DNA of 6,220 bases from Chloroflexota bacterium (lineage in GTDB: Bacteria > Chloroflexota > UBA4733), in NCBI GenBank assembly GCA_025449435.1, contig JANWJO010000006.1, positions 1 to 6,220 on the forward strand, in the 5' to 3' direction. Below are positions 1 through 5,099 of this stretch, in pieces (positions within the stretch are counted from its first letter, which is position 1; each line of letters starts with the position of its first letter). Under the pieces are notes generated by a model that had not been told where the DNA came from, searched no databases, and saw only the letters and a list, made by a program, of their open reading frames with translations. The position numbers and the translations under genes are program-made.

Positions 1-258
1 GCCACCATCTTGCAGCCGATGCTGGGGCTCGGCGACGCTGAAATTCAGAGTGAGCATTACGTGAGTTATGTGCGGGACGCCACGGAGGCCCAGACACTAG
101 TGGCGAGTGGCGAGGCCCAAATTGCGTTCTTGCTGCAACCAACGCAGCCAGCCCAGGTGTGTGCGGTGGCGCGCGCGCATGACCGCATGCCGCAAAAGTC
201 AACCTTCTTCTACCCCAAGCCGCTCACCGGCCTAGTGCTCTATCCCCACAGCGATTGA
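1..258 (+). CDS. DUF1015 family protein, C-terminal fragment
   Basis: The reading frame is open from the first base of the window and ends at TGA 256-258, so only the last 85 residues are present and the true start lies upstream. The tail contains MPQKSTFFYPKPLTGLVLYP (about residues 63-82 of the fragment), which I recognise as the highly conserved C-terminal motif of DUF1015 proteins, a widespread bacterial family sometimes labelled ParB/SpoOJ-like or HTH-containing. Its biochemical role is not established, so no function is given. The preceding part (EAQIAFLLQPTQPAQVCAVA) also fits the family, which usually has a hydrophobic 'AFLLxPT' strand here. queG follows on the same strand 57 bp downstream, so co-transcription is possible. 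No terminator is visible between them. Confidence 0.85.
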   Translation, partial: ATILQPMLGLGDAEIQSEHYVSYVRDATEAQTLVASGEAQIAFLLQPTQPAQVCAVARAHDRMPQKSTFFYPKPLTGLVLYPHSD

Positions 259-294
259 CTACTATGGCTACGGTAGGGTGCTCCACGACTCACA

Positions 295-315
295 CGCCCA
301 ATCAGTAGGTGGGCG
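295..315 (+). promoter_or_regulatory. Hairpin enclosing the queG ribosome binding site
   Basis: CGCCCA (295-300) and TGGGCG (310-315) form a perfect 6-bp stem with a 9-nt loop, directly abutting the queG ATG at 316. The Shine-Dalgarno-like AGGTGG (306-311) lies in the loop and the 3' arm of the stem. Folding could limit ribosome access. The pairing is seen; a regulatory effect is inference. Confidence 0.35.
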
Positions 316-1536
316 ATGCCAGAGGGAGATACCCATGCTGCTGCACCAGTGCTGGCGATGAGCACGGTGAGCCGTGATCCTGGGCTCACTGCCGAAGTGA
401 AGGCCCTCGCGCTGGCTGCCGGCTTTGACGTCGTGGGCATCACCAGCGCAGACCCTTTTGCCGGGCTGGAAGACCTACTCGTGCAGCGCATCCAGCACGG
501 GTATATGGGTGGCCTCAGTTGGTTCACTACCGAGCGCGCCCAGGTGGCGAGCGACGTGCGGCAAATTATTCCAAGCGCGCTGTCGATACTGTCGCTGGCC
601 CTGTCGTACGCGTCGCCACTGCAACCGGAGCCGTCGACGCCAGGCAGGCCGCGCGGGCGGGTGGCGCGCTACGCCTGGGGGCGCGACTACCATCGGGTGG
701 TGAAGGAGCGAACAGTAGCTCTCATAGAGCAACTGCGCCAGCGCTACGGCCATCGGGAAGCACAGCGTGGCTGGTCCGACACGCAGCGGGTGGTGGACCG
801 CGCCGTGGCCCAGCGAGCGGGCGTGGGCTGGTACGGATCAAACACCTGCATCCTCACCAAGCAACACGGCTCTTATGTAGTGCTTGCCGAAGTGGTCACC
901 GATCTCCCGCTGGTACCCGACCGGCCGTTGCGTACCACTTGCGGCTCGTGCACGCTCTGCATGCCAGCTTGCCCCACGGGCGCGCTGCCGCAACCCGGCT
1001 TGCTCGATGTGCGCCGGTGCATTTCGTATTGGACTATTGAACATCGCGGCGCCATCGACCGCGCGATGCGCCCGCTCATGGGCGCGTGGATCTTCGGCTG
1101 TGACCTGTGCCAGGAGGTCTGCCCAGTCAATCGCAACGTGCCCACATCAACGGTGACAGACTTTGCGCCCGAGCACGGCATCGGGCCCAGCCCCGAGTTG
1201 TTGCCAATCCTGTCGCTCAGTCCGGAAGCGTTCAGTGTTCGCTTTGCAGGCACGCCGATCAAGCGGGCCAAGCGAATCGGCCTGCTACGCAACGTGTGTG
1301 TCGCATTAGGCAACGGTGGCGATGATACGGCAATAACTCCACTGTGTGGAGTGTTGGAGAGCGAGCCGGATGCCATTATCCGGCAACACAGCGCTTGGGC
1401 ACTCAGCCGGCTTGGCAGCGACCAAGCGCATCGGGCCATCGAGCGAGCGGCACGCGGTGACGCTGCATCCGAGGTCCGCGACGAAGCCGTGTGGGCGCTC
1501 GAACACTGGCAAGGTGGCCGTGGAGCGGTGAGCTAG
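316..1536 (+). CDS. queG: Epoxyqueuosine reductase QueG
   Basis: A 406-residue cytosolic enzyme that reduces epoxyqueuosine to queuosine at the wobble position of GUN-anticodon tRNAs, using cobalamin and two [4Fe-4S] clusters. The first cluster motif is C209-x2-C212-x2-C215-x3-C219-P; the second uses C235 together with C262-x2-C265-x3-C269-P. The family block ARYAWGRDYH (117-126) is present, as is an Asp at 155 that aligns with the proposed catalytic Asp of QueG. Residues 320-400 look like the C-terminal HEAT-like repeats. The length is normal for the long form of the family. The ATG at 316 is preferred because AGGTGG stands about 4 nt before it; ATG 358 would also leave the domain intact but lacks a clear Shine-Dalgarno. 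Oddities: the usual VDTGP is SDTQR here, and the GKN after 'GW' is GSN. The gene ends in a CTAG shared with the opposing gene. Confidence 0.93.
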   Translation: MPEGDTHAAAPVLAMSTVSRDPGLTAEVKALALAAGFDVVGITSADPFAGLEDLLVQRIQHGYMGGLSWFTTERAQVASDVRQIIPSALSILSLALSYASPLQPEPSTPGRPRGRVARYAWGRDYHRVVKERTVALIEQLRQRYGHREAQRGWSDTQRVVDRAVAQRAGVGWYGSNTCILTKQHGSYVVLAEVVTDLPLVPDRPLRTTCGSCTLCMPACPTGALPQPGLLDVRRCISYWTIEHRGAIDRAMRPLMGAWIFGCDLCQEVCPVNRNVPTSTVTDFAPEHGIGPSPELLPILSLSPEAFSVRFAGTPIKRAKRIGLLRNVCVALGNGGDDTAITPLCGVLESEPDAIIRQHSAWALSRLGSDQAHRAIERAARGDAASEVRDEAVWALEHWQGGRGAVS

Positions 1537-1925
1537 GCCGCCGAGCCTACTCGCTGCACCGACTGTCCACTGGCCGTCAGCGCAGCGGCTGTGCGATCCG
1601 CCCAGTCGCCACCACCGTACACCATCCAGCGGTTGTCTTCTTCCAGCCAGCGCAGCGAGGCCAGTTCGCGCTGCACACGGGTCAGCCAGCGGTCCTGCCC
1701 TTCGCTCCAGCGGTCACCACCCAAACCACCATCGGTGGGGCTGAGCGTTTCTTGGGGATGGACCAGGCCGTAGTCGGGTATCAGGATGAGGATCGGATTG
1801 CCACTGTTGGATGCCAGTTCATAGTTGCCGGCGAACCCAGGGGAGGTGCGGCACATCAGGTAGGCAGGTCCAGAGGTGGTCAATTCTGGGTTGGCACAAC
1901 TCACGATCGCGAAGGTTTGGGACAC
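1533..1925 (-). CDS. Small DUF6884-like protein
   Basis: A 130-residue protein starting at GTG (1925-1923), with GAGGTGA 7 nt upstream and a sigma-70-like promoter further up, both of which argue for a real gene. The pattern fits my memory of DUF6884: an N-terminal hydrophobic strand ending in Ser-Cys (AIVSC, 6-10), a second strand (ILILIP, 45-50), then the motif YGLVHPQETLSP (52-63) with Asp65, and a C-terminal strand and Gly-rich turn (MVYGGGDWAD, 101-110). Typical members have basic residues just after the Ser-Cys, which are absent here (SCANPEL). The family is often found in phage, plasmid and accessory regions, and its biochemical function is not known to me. No signal peptide or membrane segment is evident. 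Its stop codon overlaps that of queG, tail to tail. The family assignment is by eye; a lineage-specific protein is the alternative. Confidence 0.6.
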   Translation of the reverse strand: MSQTFAIVSCANPELTTSGPAYLMCRTSPGFAGNYELASNSGNPILILIPDYGLVHPQETLSPTDGGLGGDRWSEGQDRWLTRVQRELASLRWLEEDNRWMVYGGGDWADRTAAALTASGQSVQRVGSAA

Positions 1926-1932
1926 CGCGTGT

Positions 1933-1939
1933 TCACCTC
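1933..1939 (-). promoter_or_regulatory. Shine-Dalgarno supporting the GTG start
   Basis: On the minus strand GAGGTGA lies 7 nt before GTG 1925. An in-frame TGA (1940-1938) overlaps the site just upstream, so this GTG is the first possible start of the frame. Together these fix the 5' end of the DUF6884-like gene. Confidence 0.65.
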
Positions 1940-2005
1940 ACCACTTTCGCCGCGACGCTTATGCGCTGCCCTTGCCGGCCGTGCCAGCCATTGCCGCGGA
2001 TCGGT

Positions 2006-2034
2006 ATTACATCACGTTTCGGAGGGGCTGTAAA
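2006..2034 (-). promoter_or_regulatory. Sigma-70-like promoter for the DUF6884-like gene
   Basis: On the minus strand TTTACA (2034-2029; 5 of 6 to TTGACA) and TGTAAT (2011-2006; 5 of 6 to TATAAT) are separated by exactly 17 bp. The predicted transcription start is near 1999, giving a leader of roughly 75 nt before GTG 1925. The match is by eye and has not been tested. Confidence 0.5.
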
Positions 2035-2059
2035 GGGAGATTACGGACCTCGCCCCTCG

Positions 2060-2081
2060 CCCCTCTCCGTCCGGAGAGGGG
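2060..2081. repeat. C/G-run inverted repeat (hairpin 1)
   Basis: CCCCTCTCC (2060-2068) pairs perfectly with GGAGAGGGG (2073-2081) around the loop GTCC. The 5' side is preceded by the tandem CGCCCCT repeat at 2051-2064. No T-run follows on either strand, so it is not a classical intrinsic terminator, although it lies downstream of the MOSC gene and could slow or stabilise that transcript. It looks like one of the dispersed hairpin repeats found between genes in some GC-rich genomes; copy number cannot be judged from one window. Confidence 0.65.
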
Positions 2082-2122
2082 AGCTAGCACAACGGAGGTT
2101 CGCCAACATACATCCAGCCGCC

Positions 2123-2145
2123 AGTCCCCCTGCCAAGGGGGGACT
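2123..2145. repeat. C/G-run inverted repeat (hairpin 2)
   Basis: AGTCCCCC (2123-2130) pairs with GGGGGACT (2138-2145), an 8-bp stem with a 7-nt loop. A second G-run (2149-2154, followed by TT) lies just beyond and could compete for the same C-run. I recall similar CCCCC-TTGGCA-GGGGG-ACTACA-GGGGG elements dispersed in bacterial genomes, including Chloroflexota, but this is recollection and not a search result. Confidence 0.6.
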
Positions 2146-2160
2146 ACAGGGGGGTTGTGG

Positions 2161-2242
2161 TTACGACCCCACCCCAGCGCCGAGTGCTCGCCCCAAGGGC
2201 ACCCGGGGCATGCACCCGACGCGGACAGGGGTGTGGCCGTTA
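2161..2242. repeat. Imperfect terminal-type inverted repeat
   Basis: TTACGACCCCACCCC (2161-2175) and the reverse complement of 2228-2242 (TAACGGCCACACCCC) agree at 12 of 15 positions. The right arm runs across the stop codon of the MOSC gene (2240-2242). It could be the edge of a small insertion-like element or chance similarity in GC-rich sequence. Confidence 0.25.
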
Positions 2243-2782
2243 CACCGGCTCTAGCCGCTGGCGTGGCTCGGGCGGAAGCTCTATGTGGATGGCGTCGCCT
2301 GGTTTCACCGTGCCGCCAGTTTCTACAACGGCCATGACGCCGGCCTTGCGGATCAACTCGCCGTGCTCATCGTGATCGAGGGTGGCGGCCATAAGCCCAG
2401 CTTGCACGCCATCGAGCTGTACGCAGGGGTTGCGCAAGCCGGTCAGGCGCACGACAGCATCGGCACCAAAGCGCAAGCGCGTGTTGGTAGGCAAGTCGAG
2501 CAACGCCAGGCCACGAGTGGTGATGTTCTCGCCCATAGCCCCGCCTGTTACGTTGAAACCCTTTGCGGCCAGTTCATCGTGGAGCTCAGCATGCACCAAG
2601 TGGACCTGGCGCAGGTTGGGGACTGTGGGATCCCTGGCCACGCGGCTGCGGTGCTTGACGGTGACGCCCATGTGCGCGTCACCCTCTACGCCTAAGCCAG
2701 CAAGGAGCCGGATCGACGGTTGGTTGGGCTTACTCATCGTGTGCGTTGGGCTGCTGCTCACGGCCTCGACCGTTGGTTCCAA
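2240..2782 (-). CDS. MOSC domain-containing protein
   Basis: A 180-residue stand-alone MOSC protein, the fold shared with the C-terminal domain of molybdenum cofactor sulfurase and with YiiM/mARC-type proteins, which handle sulfur or the molybdenum cofactor through a conserved Cys. Seen here: the N-terminal block VEAVSSSPTHTMSKP (5-19), GLGVEGDAHMG (29-39), the signature GENITTRG (84-91), a strand-rich middle (TRLRFGADAVVRLTGLRNPC, 101-120) with the expected Cys at 120 followed by VQLD, and a C-terminal GVMAVVETGGTVKPGD (148-163). It begins with TTG at 2782; starting at the internal ATG (residue 16) would cut off conserved sequence, and GAGGAG is placed correctly for the TTG. The SDR gene ends 47 bp upstream on the same strand, so co-transcription is likely. 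The substrate cannot be told from the sequence. Confidence 0.9.
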   Translation of the reverse strand: MEPTVEAVSSSPTHTMSKPNQPSIRLLAGLGVEGDAHMGVTVKHRSRVARDPTVPNLRQVHLVHAELHDELAAKGFNVTGGAMGENITTRGLALLDLPTNTRLRFGADAVVRLTGLRNPCVQLDGVQAGLMAATLDHDEHGELIRKAGVMAVVETGGTVKPGDAIHIELPPEPRQRLEPV

Positions 2783-2791
2783 AGTGGCTAA

Positions 2792-2797
2792 CTCCTC
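2792..2797 (-). promoter_or_regulatory. Shine-Dalgarno deciding the TTG start of the MOSC gene
   Basis: GAGGAG on the minus strand, 9 nt before TTG 2782. No ATG or GTG is available in frame between it and the conserved N-terminal block, so the TTG is the best start. A TATATA run just upstream (2803-2798) could act as a -10 box, but no convincing -35 accompanies it. Confidence 0.6.
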
Positions 2798-2829
2798 ATA
2801 TATAGGGATGGATGTATTGGAGTACCGCG

Positions 2830-3657
2830 CTACTGGGCAACGATCCCCGTCTCCTGGGTGAACTGTGTCATCCGGTAGGCAAGATCGTCTTGCAATTGCA
2901 CCGTCAAGCCGCCATCGACCACCAGGGCGTGGCCAGTGATGAACGATGACTCGTCACTAGCCAGGAACAGCGCGGCATTGGCGATGTCTTCTGGCTGGCC
3001 GTAGCGTCGGAGGGGATAGATTTCGGCGTTAAGGCGAACGCGCTGGGGATGTTCCACGAAGATCGGGGCCGACTTCTCTGTCACGATCAAGCCAGGGCAA
3101 ATGCAGTTGGCGCGGATACTCTGCGGACCAAAATCACACGCCACCTGTTTGGTGAGGAGGATGAGCGCTCCCTTGGCGGCCTCATAGGCGGCATTGTTGC
3201 GCGCGGCAAGCAACCCGTGCACGGACGACAGCGACACGATGGAGCCCGCGCCGGCCGTGCGGATCATCTCGGGGATGGCGTACTTGCAGCCATAGAACGT
3301 GGCGTCGAGCACCGAGGCCCGCCCAATTTCCCAGTCGTCCAATGCTAGGTCCACCACAGAACCGCGCCGCCCCATGGCTGCGTTGTTCACCAGGATGTCG
3401 AGCCGGCCGTATGTGGTGATGGCCAGCTTCACCAGCGCTTCGACCTGCGCGGGCACCATCACGTCGGTCACCTGGCACACGGCGCTGCCGCCGGCTGCTA
3501 CTACTTCTTGGACGGTGGTCGCTCCGCCGGCATCCTTGACGTCACCGATGACAATGCGTGCGCCCTCATGCGCAAACGTGAGCGCCATGCGCCGGCCGAT
3601 GCCCTGCGCTCCGCCGGTGACAATGGCAACCTTGCCCTGTAATCGCACGCTGGTCAC
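2830..3657 (-). CDS. Short-chain dehydrogenase/reductase (SDR) family oxidoreductase
   Basis: A classical SDR of 275 residues, a cytosolic NAD(P)-dependent oxidoreductase; the substrate is not predictable. Seen here: the cofactor motif T14-G-G-A-Q-G-I-G21, Asp39 at the end of the second strand (suggesting NAD(H) over NADP(H)), NNAA at 91-94, catalytic Ser145, Tyr158 and Lys162 (YEAAK), the PG motif at 188-189 and the C-terminal GHALVVDGG (242-250). A 25-residue tail follows the last strand. The Asn of the usual Asn-Ser-Tyr-Lys tetrad appears to be Val117. The frame can be extended to GTG 3726 (23 extra residues), but that stretch is Ala/Gln-rich and unlike SDR N-termini; GTG 3657 puts the domain start at the protein start, although its ribosome site is weak (AAGAG). 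It lies between rimI and the MOSC gene in the same direction. Confidence 0.88.
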   Translation of the reverse strand: MTSVRLQGKVAIVTGGAQGIGRRMALTFAHEGARIVIGDVKDAGGATTVQEVVAAGGSAVCQVTDVMVPAQVEALVKLAITTYGRLDILVNNAAMGRRGSVVDLALDDWEIGRASVLDATFYGCKYAIPEMIRTAGAGSIVSLSSVHGLLAARNNAAYEAAKGALILLTKQVACDFGPQSIRANCICPGLIVTEKSAPIFVEHPQRVRLNAEIYPLRRYGQPEDIANAALFLASDESSFITGHALVVDGGLTVQLQDDLAYRMTQFTQETGIVAQ

Positions 3658-3738
3658 TCCGCACTCTTGTTGCTGTTGCTCTCCAGGCGCCGCCGGTAGT
3701 GTACTGGCTAGGCCGTGTGCAACCACCGCTCGCCAGCC

Positions 3739-4398
3739 CTAAGCGATGATCGGCTGCCGGCCGCGCCAATCGGGTATCGCTTCGAGGCCGAGCCGCTGGG
3801 CGAGCTGCTGGCGGTGCTGGCGCACCAACTCCCGATAGCGGGCATCGTTGATATCGGGGGTGGTCATGATATAGGCGTCTTCTTGGTTATCGCGGTAATA
3901 GTGCTTGCGCACTCCCTGGAACACAAAGCCGAACTTCTTATACAAGTTCTGCGCCACCGTGTTGGAGACCCGCACTTCCAGGGTGAGCGAACGCGCGCGC
4001 ATGTCGTGCGCCACGTCCACCGCGCCGATCATGAGCATGTCGCCAAAACCCTGGCCACGAAAGCCCTGGCGCACCACGATAGTGGTGATGTGGGCCTCGT
4101 CGAATTGTTGCAAGATACCCGCGTGGGCGATCACCGGTTGACGCAGCGCCGGCTCGGGTTCTGGAAGTGGGGCGGGAAGCAGAGAAAAGGGGAATGGCCG
4201 GCGATCCTTGCGCGTCACCACGCCGTTGGATGGTGGCCGCACGCCCTGGCGCACCACGATAAAAACGGTACCGCGCCCCTGCCGGAACTCGTGACGGAAC
4301 TGTTGCGACGACACCGGCAAGGCGTATGCCTCGCGTTCCGCCTCCTCAACGTCCTCCACGTCTGCCGGATGCAGCACGTCCAGATAGACCGGCGACAC
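3739..4398 (-). CDS. rimI: GNAT N-acetyltransferase, RimI-like
   Basis: A 219-residue GNAT-fold acetyltransferase closest to RimI, which acetylates the N-terminal alanine of ribosomal protein S18 using acetyl-CoA. Seen here: the acetyl-CoA motif A, ITTIVVRQGFRGQGFG (104-119), the strand LTLEVRVSN (138-146) with Glu141 where RimI has a catalytic Glu, NLYKKFGFV (151-159), and the RimI-style ending GVRKHYYRDNQEDAYIM (162-178). Residues about 52-88 form a Pro/Arg-rich insertion between early strands, and about 40 residues extend past the domain, so it is longer than the roughly 150-residue enterobacterial form. The start is GTG 4398, with GGAAGAG close upstream; no earlier start codon is in frame nearby. 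It is the first gene after the promoter at 4469-4498. Another GNAT specificity remains possible. Confidence 0.82.
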   Translation of the reverse strand: MSPVYLDVLHPADVEDVEEAEREAYALPVSSQQFRHEFRQGRGTVFIVVRQGVRPPSNGVVTRKDRRPFPFSLLPAPLPEPEPALRQPVIAHAGILQQFDEAHITTIVVRQGFRGQGFGDMLMIGAVDVAHDMRARSLTLEVRVSNTVAQNLYKKFGFVFQGVRKHYYRDNQEDAYIMTTPDINDARYRELVRQHRQQLAQRLGLEAIPDWRGRQPIIA

Positions 4399-4468
4399 GC
4401 TCTTCCAATCTGGCGCGCACGCAGTGGCACGAAGCTGGAACTCAAAGGCCTGCTGACGCGCTGGGCTA

Positions 4469-4498
4469 ATTATAAAGGAGCAACGAGAACAGCGTCAA
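4469..4498 (-). promoter_or_regulatory. Sigma-70-like promoter for rimI-SDR-MOSC
   Basis: On the minus strand TTGACG (4498-4493) and a perfect TATAAT (4474-4469) are 18 bp apart. The predicted transcript starts near 4462, leaving a leader of about 64 nt before GTG 4398. It points away from the promoter of the Rrf2-suf operon in the same intergenic region. Confidence 0.7.
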
Positions 4499-4527
4499 AA
4501 CACACAGGAATGCTGAAGTGACTTTGC

Positions 4528-4556
4528 TTGCGTGGCAAGACCAAACCGGCTATACT
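4528..4556 (+). promoter_or_regulatory. Sigma-70-like promoter for the Rrf2-suf operon
   Basis: TTGCGT (4528-4533) and TATACT (4551-4556) are separated by 17 bp, giving a predicted start near 4563, inside the inverted-repeat operator. That overlap is the arrangement expected for repression by the gene's own product. Confidence 0.65.
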
Positions 4557-4561
4557 GAAAT

Positions 4562-4578
4562 CCGACAAAACTAGTCGG
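4562..4578. promoter_or_regulatory. IscR-type (Rrf2) operator
   Basis: CCGAC (4562-4566) and GTCGG (4574-4578) form a perfect inverted repeat with a 7-nt A/T-rich spacer, AAAACTA. Compared by eye with the E. coli IscR type 1 consensus, whose core is YYGAC...AGTCRR, about 19 of 25 positions fit when flanks 4557-4581 are included. The site sits just after the -10 box and covers the predicted transcription start, 15 nt before the regulator's ATG. Binding by the adjacent Rrf2 protein is inferred. Confidence 0.65.
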
Positions 4579-4592
4579 GATTGGAGACAATC

Positions 4593-5099
4593 ATGCTCAG
4601 AGTCTCTTCCCGCGGCGAGTATGGCTCGCGGCTGTTGGTACACCTGGCCAGGCGCTGGGGCGGTGACGCCGTGACGCTCAACGAGGTTGCGGTGGCAGAA
4701 GGCATCTCACTGGAGTATCTCGAACAACTGGTGGCGCCACTGCGCCGGGCCGGGCTGGTGGAGAGCCAGCGCGGGGCGCACGGTGGCTATAAGCTGTCGC
4801 GGGCGCCAGAAGACATTCGCATGGGCGAGGCGTTGCGCGTGCTAGAAGGGCCGATTGCCCCAATGGTGTGCGTAGCCGAAGGGGCGCTCGAAGCGTCCTG
4901 CGCCCTGGAGAGCCACTGTTCGACGCGCGTGCTGTGGGCACGCGTGGGCAAGGCCATCGCCGACACCCTCGACAGCACCACACTTGCCGATTTGATCCCC
5001 GTGCCTGCGCAGCGCCAGGTGGTGCCGCCAGCGCCCCAGTTCGTATCGTTGTCGATCCATAAGGGAGAGAAGGAAGCAGTCGCGCATGTTGCAAGGTGA
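4593..5099 (+). CDS. Rrf2 family Fe-S cluster-responsive regulator of suf genes
   Basis: A 168-residue transcription factor of the IscR/SufR-like Rrf2 family, likely sensing Fe-S cluster status and controlling the suf operon. Seen here: the start [19 protein letters not shown] (1-19), a winged helix-turn-helix around residues 28-68 (recognition helix near [15 protein letters not shown], 42-56, then the wing [11 protein letters not shown], 60-70), and three Cys at 93, 103 and 109 that could bind a cluster, with His108 next to the last. IscR has Cys 92, 98 and 104 (x5, x5); here the first gap is x9. The ATG at 4593 is chosen because GGAG (4583-4586) stands 6 nt before it and the next residues match the family start; the TTG at 4581 overlaps this ribosome site region. 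It overlaps sufC by 14 bp, implying co-transcription and possible translational coupling. Confidence 0.9.
   Translation: MLRVSSRGEYGSRLLVHLARRWGGDAVTLNEVAVAEGISLEYLEQLVAPLRRAGLVESQRGAHGGYKLSRAPEDIRMGEALRVLEGPIAPMVCVAEGALEASCALESHCSTRVLWARVGKAIADTLDSTTLADLIPVPAQRQVVPPAPQFVSLSIHKGEKEAVAHVAR

Larger units (their letters stand above)
1926..2239. other. Gene-free intergenic region with hairpin repeats
   Basis: These 314 bases separate the starts of the DUF6884-like gene and the end of the MOSC gene, both on the minus strand. They contain a ribosome binding site and promoter for the former (1933-2034), two C/G-run hairpins (2060-2081 and 2123-2145), a short tandem repeat CGCCCCT x2 (2051-2064) and an imperfect inverted repeat reaching into the MOSC stop region. 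Open frames on the plus strand cross this part, but they read through the repeats in low-complexity Pro/Arg/Ser peptide and resemble no family, so I treat the stretch as non-coding. Confidence 0.7.

Noticed and set aside
873..1439. 188-codon minus-strand frame opposite queG
   Set aside because: Antisense to conserved QueG cluster motifs and without motifs of its own.
2060..2145. Intrinsic terminators for the MOSC transcript
   Set aside because: The hairpins are strong but no T-run follows on the minus strand; they are better described as repeats of unknown function.
1491..2337. Overlapping plus-strand open frames (1491-2033, 1811-2254, 1876-2337)
   Set aside because: They cross the hairpin repeats and the antisense of two genes, give peptide such as SPLAPLRPERG typical of translated repeats, and have no ribosome site or family match.
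3658..3726. Extended SDR start at GTG 3726
   Set aside because: The additional residues include an EQQQQE stretch and do not resemble an SDR N-terminus. The choice is not certain because neither start has a strong ribosome site.
3715..4521. Open frame of 268 codons on the plus strand opposite rimI
   Set aside because: It is antisense to a clear GNAT gene, is rich in His, Arg and Leu without recognisable motifs, and covers the opposing promoter.
4581..4592. Upstream TTG start for the Rrf2 regulator
   Set aside because: It would make the GGAG ribosome site part of the coding sequence; the ATG at 4593 has ideal spacing and fits the family N-terminus.
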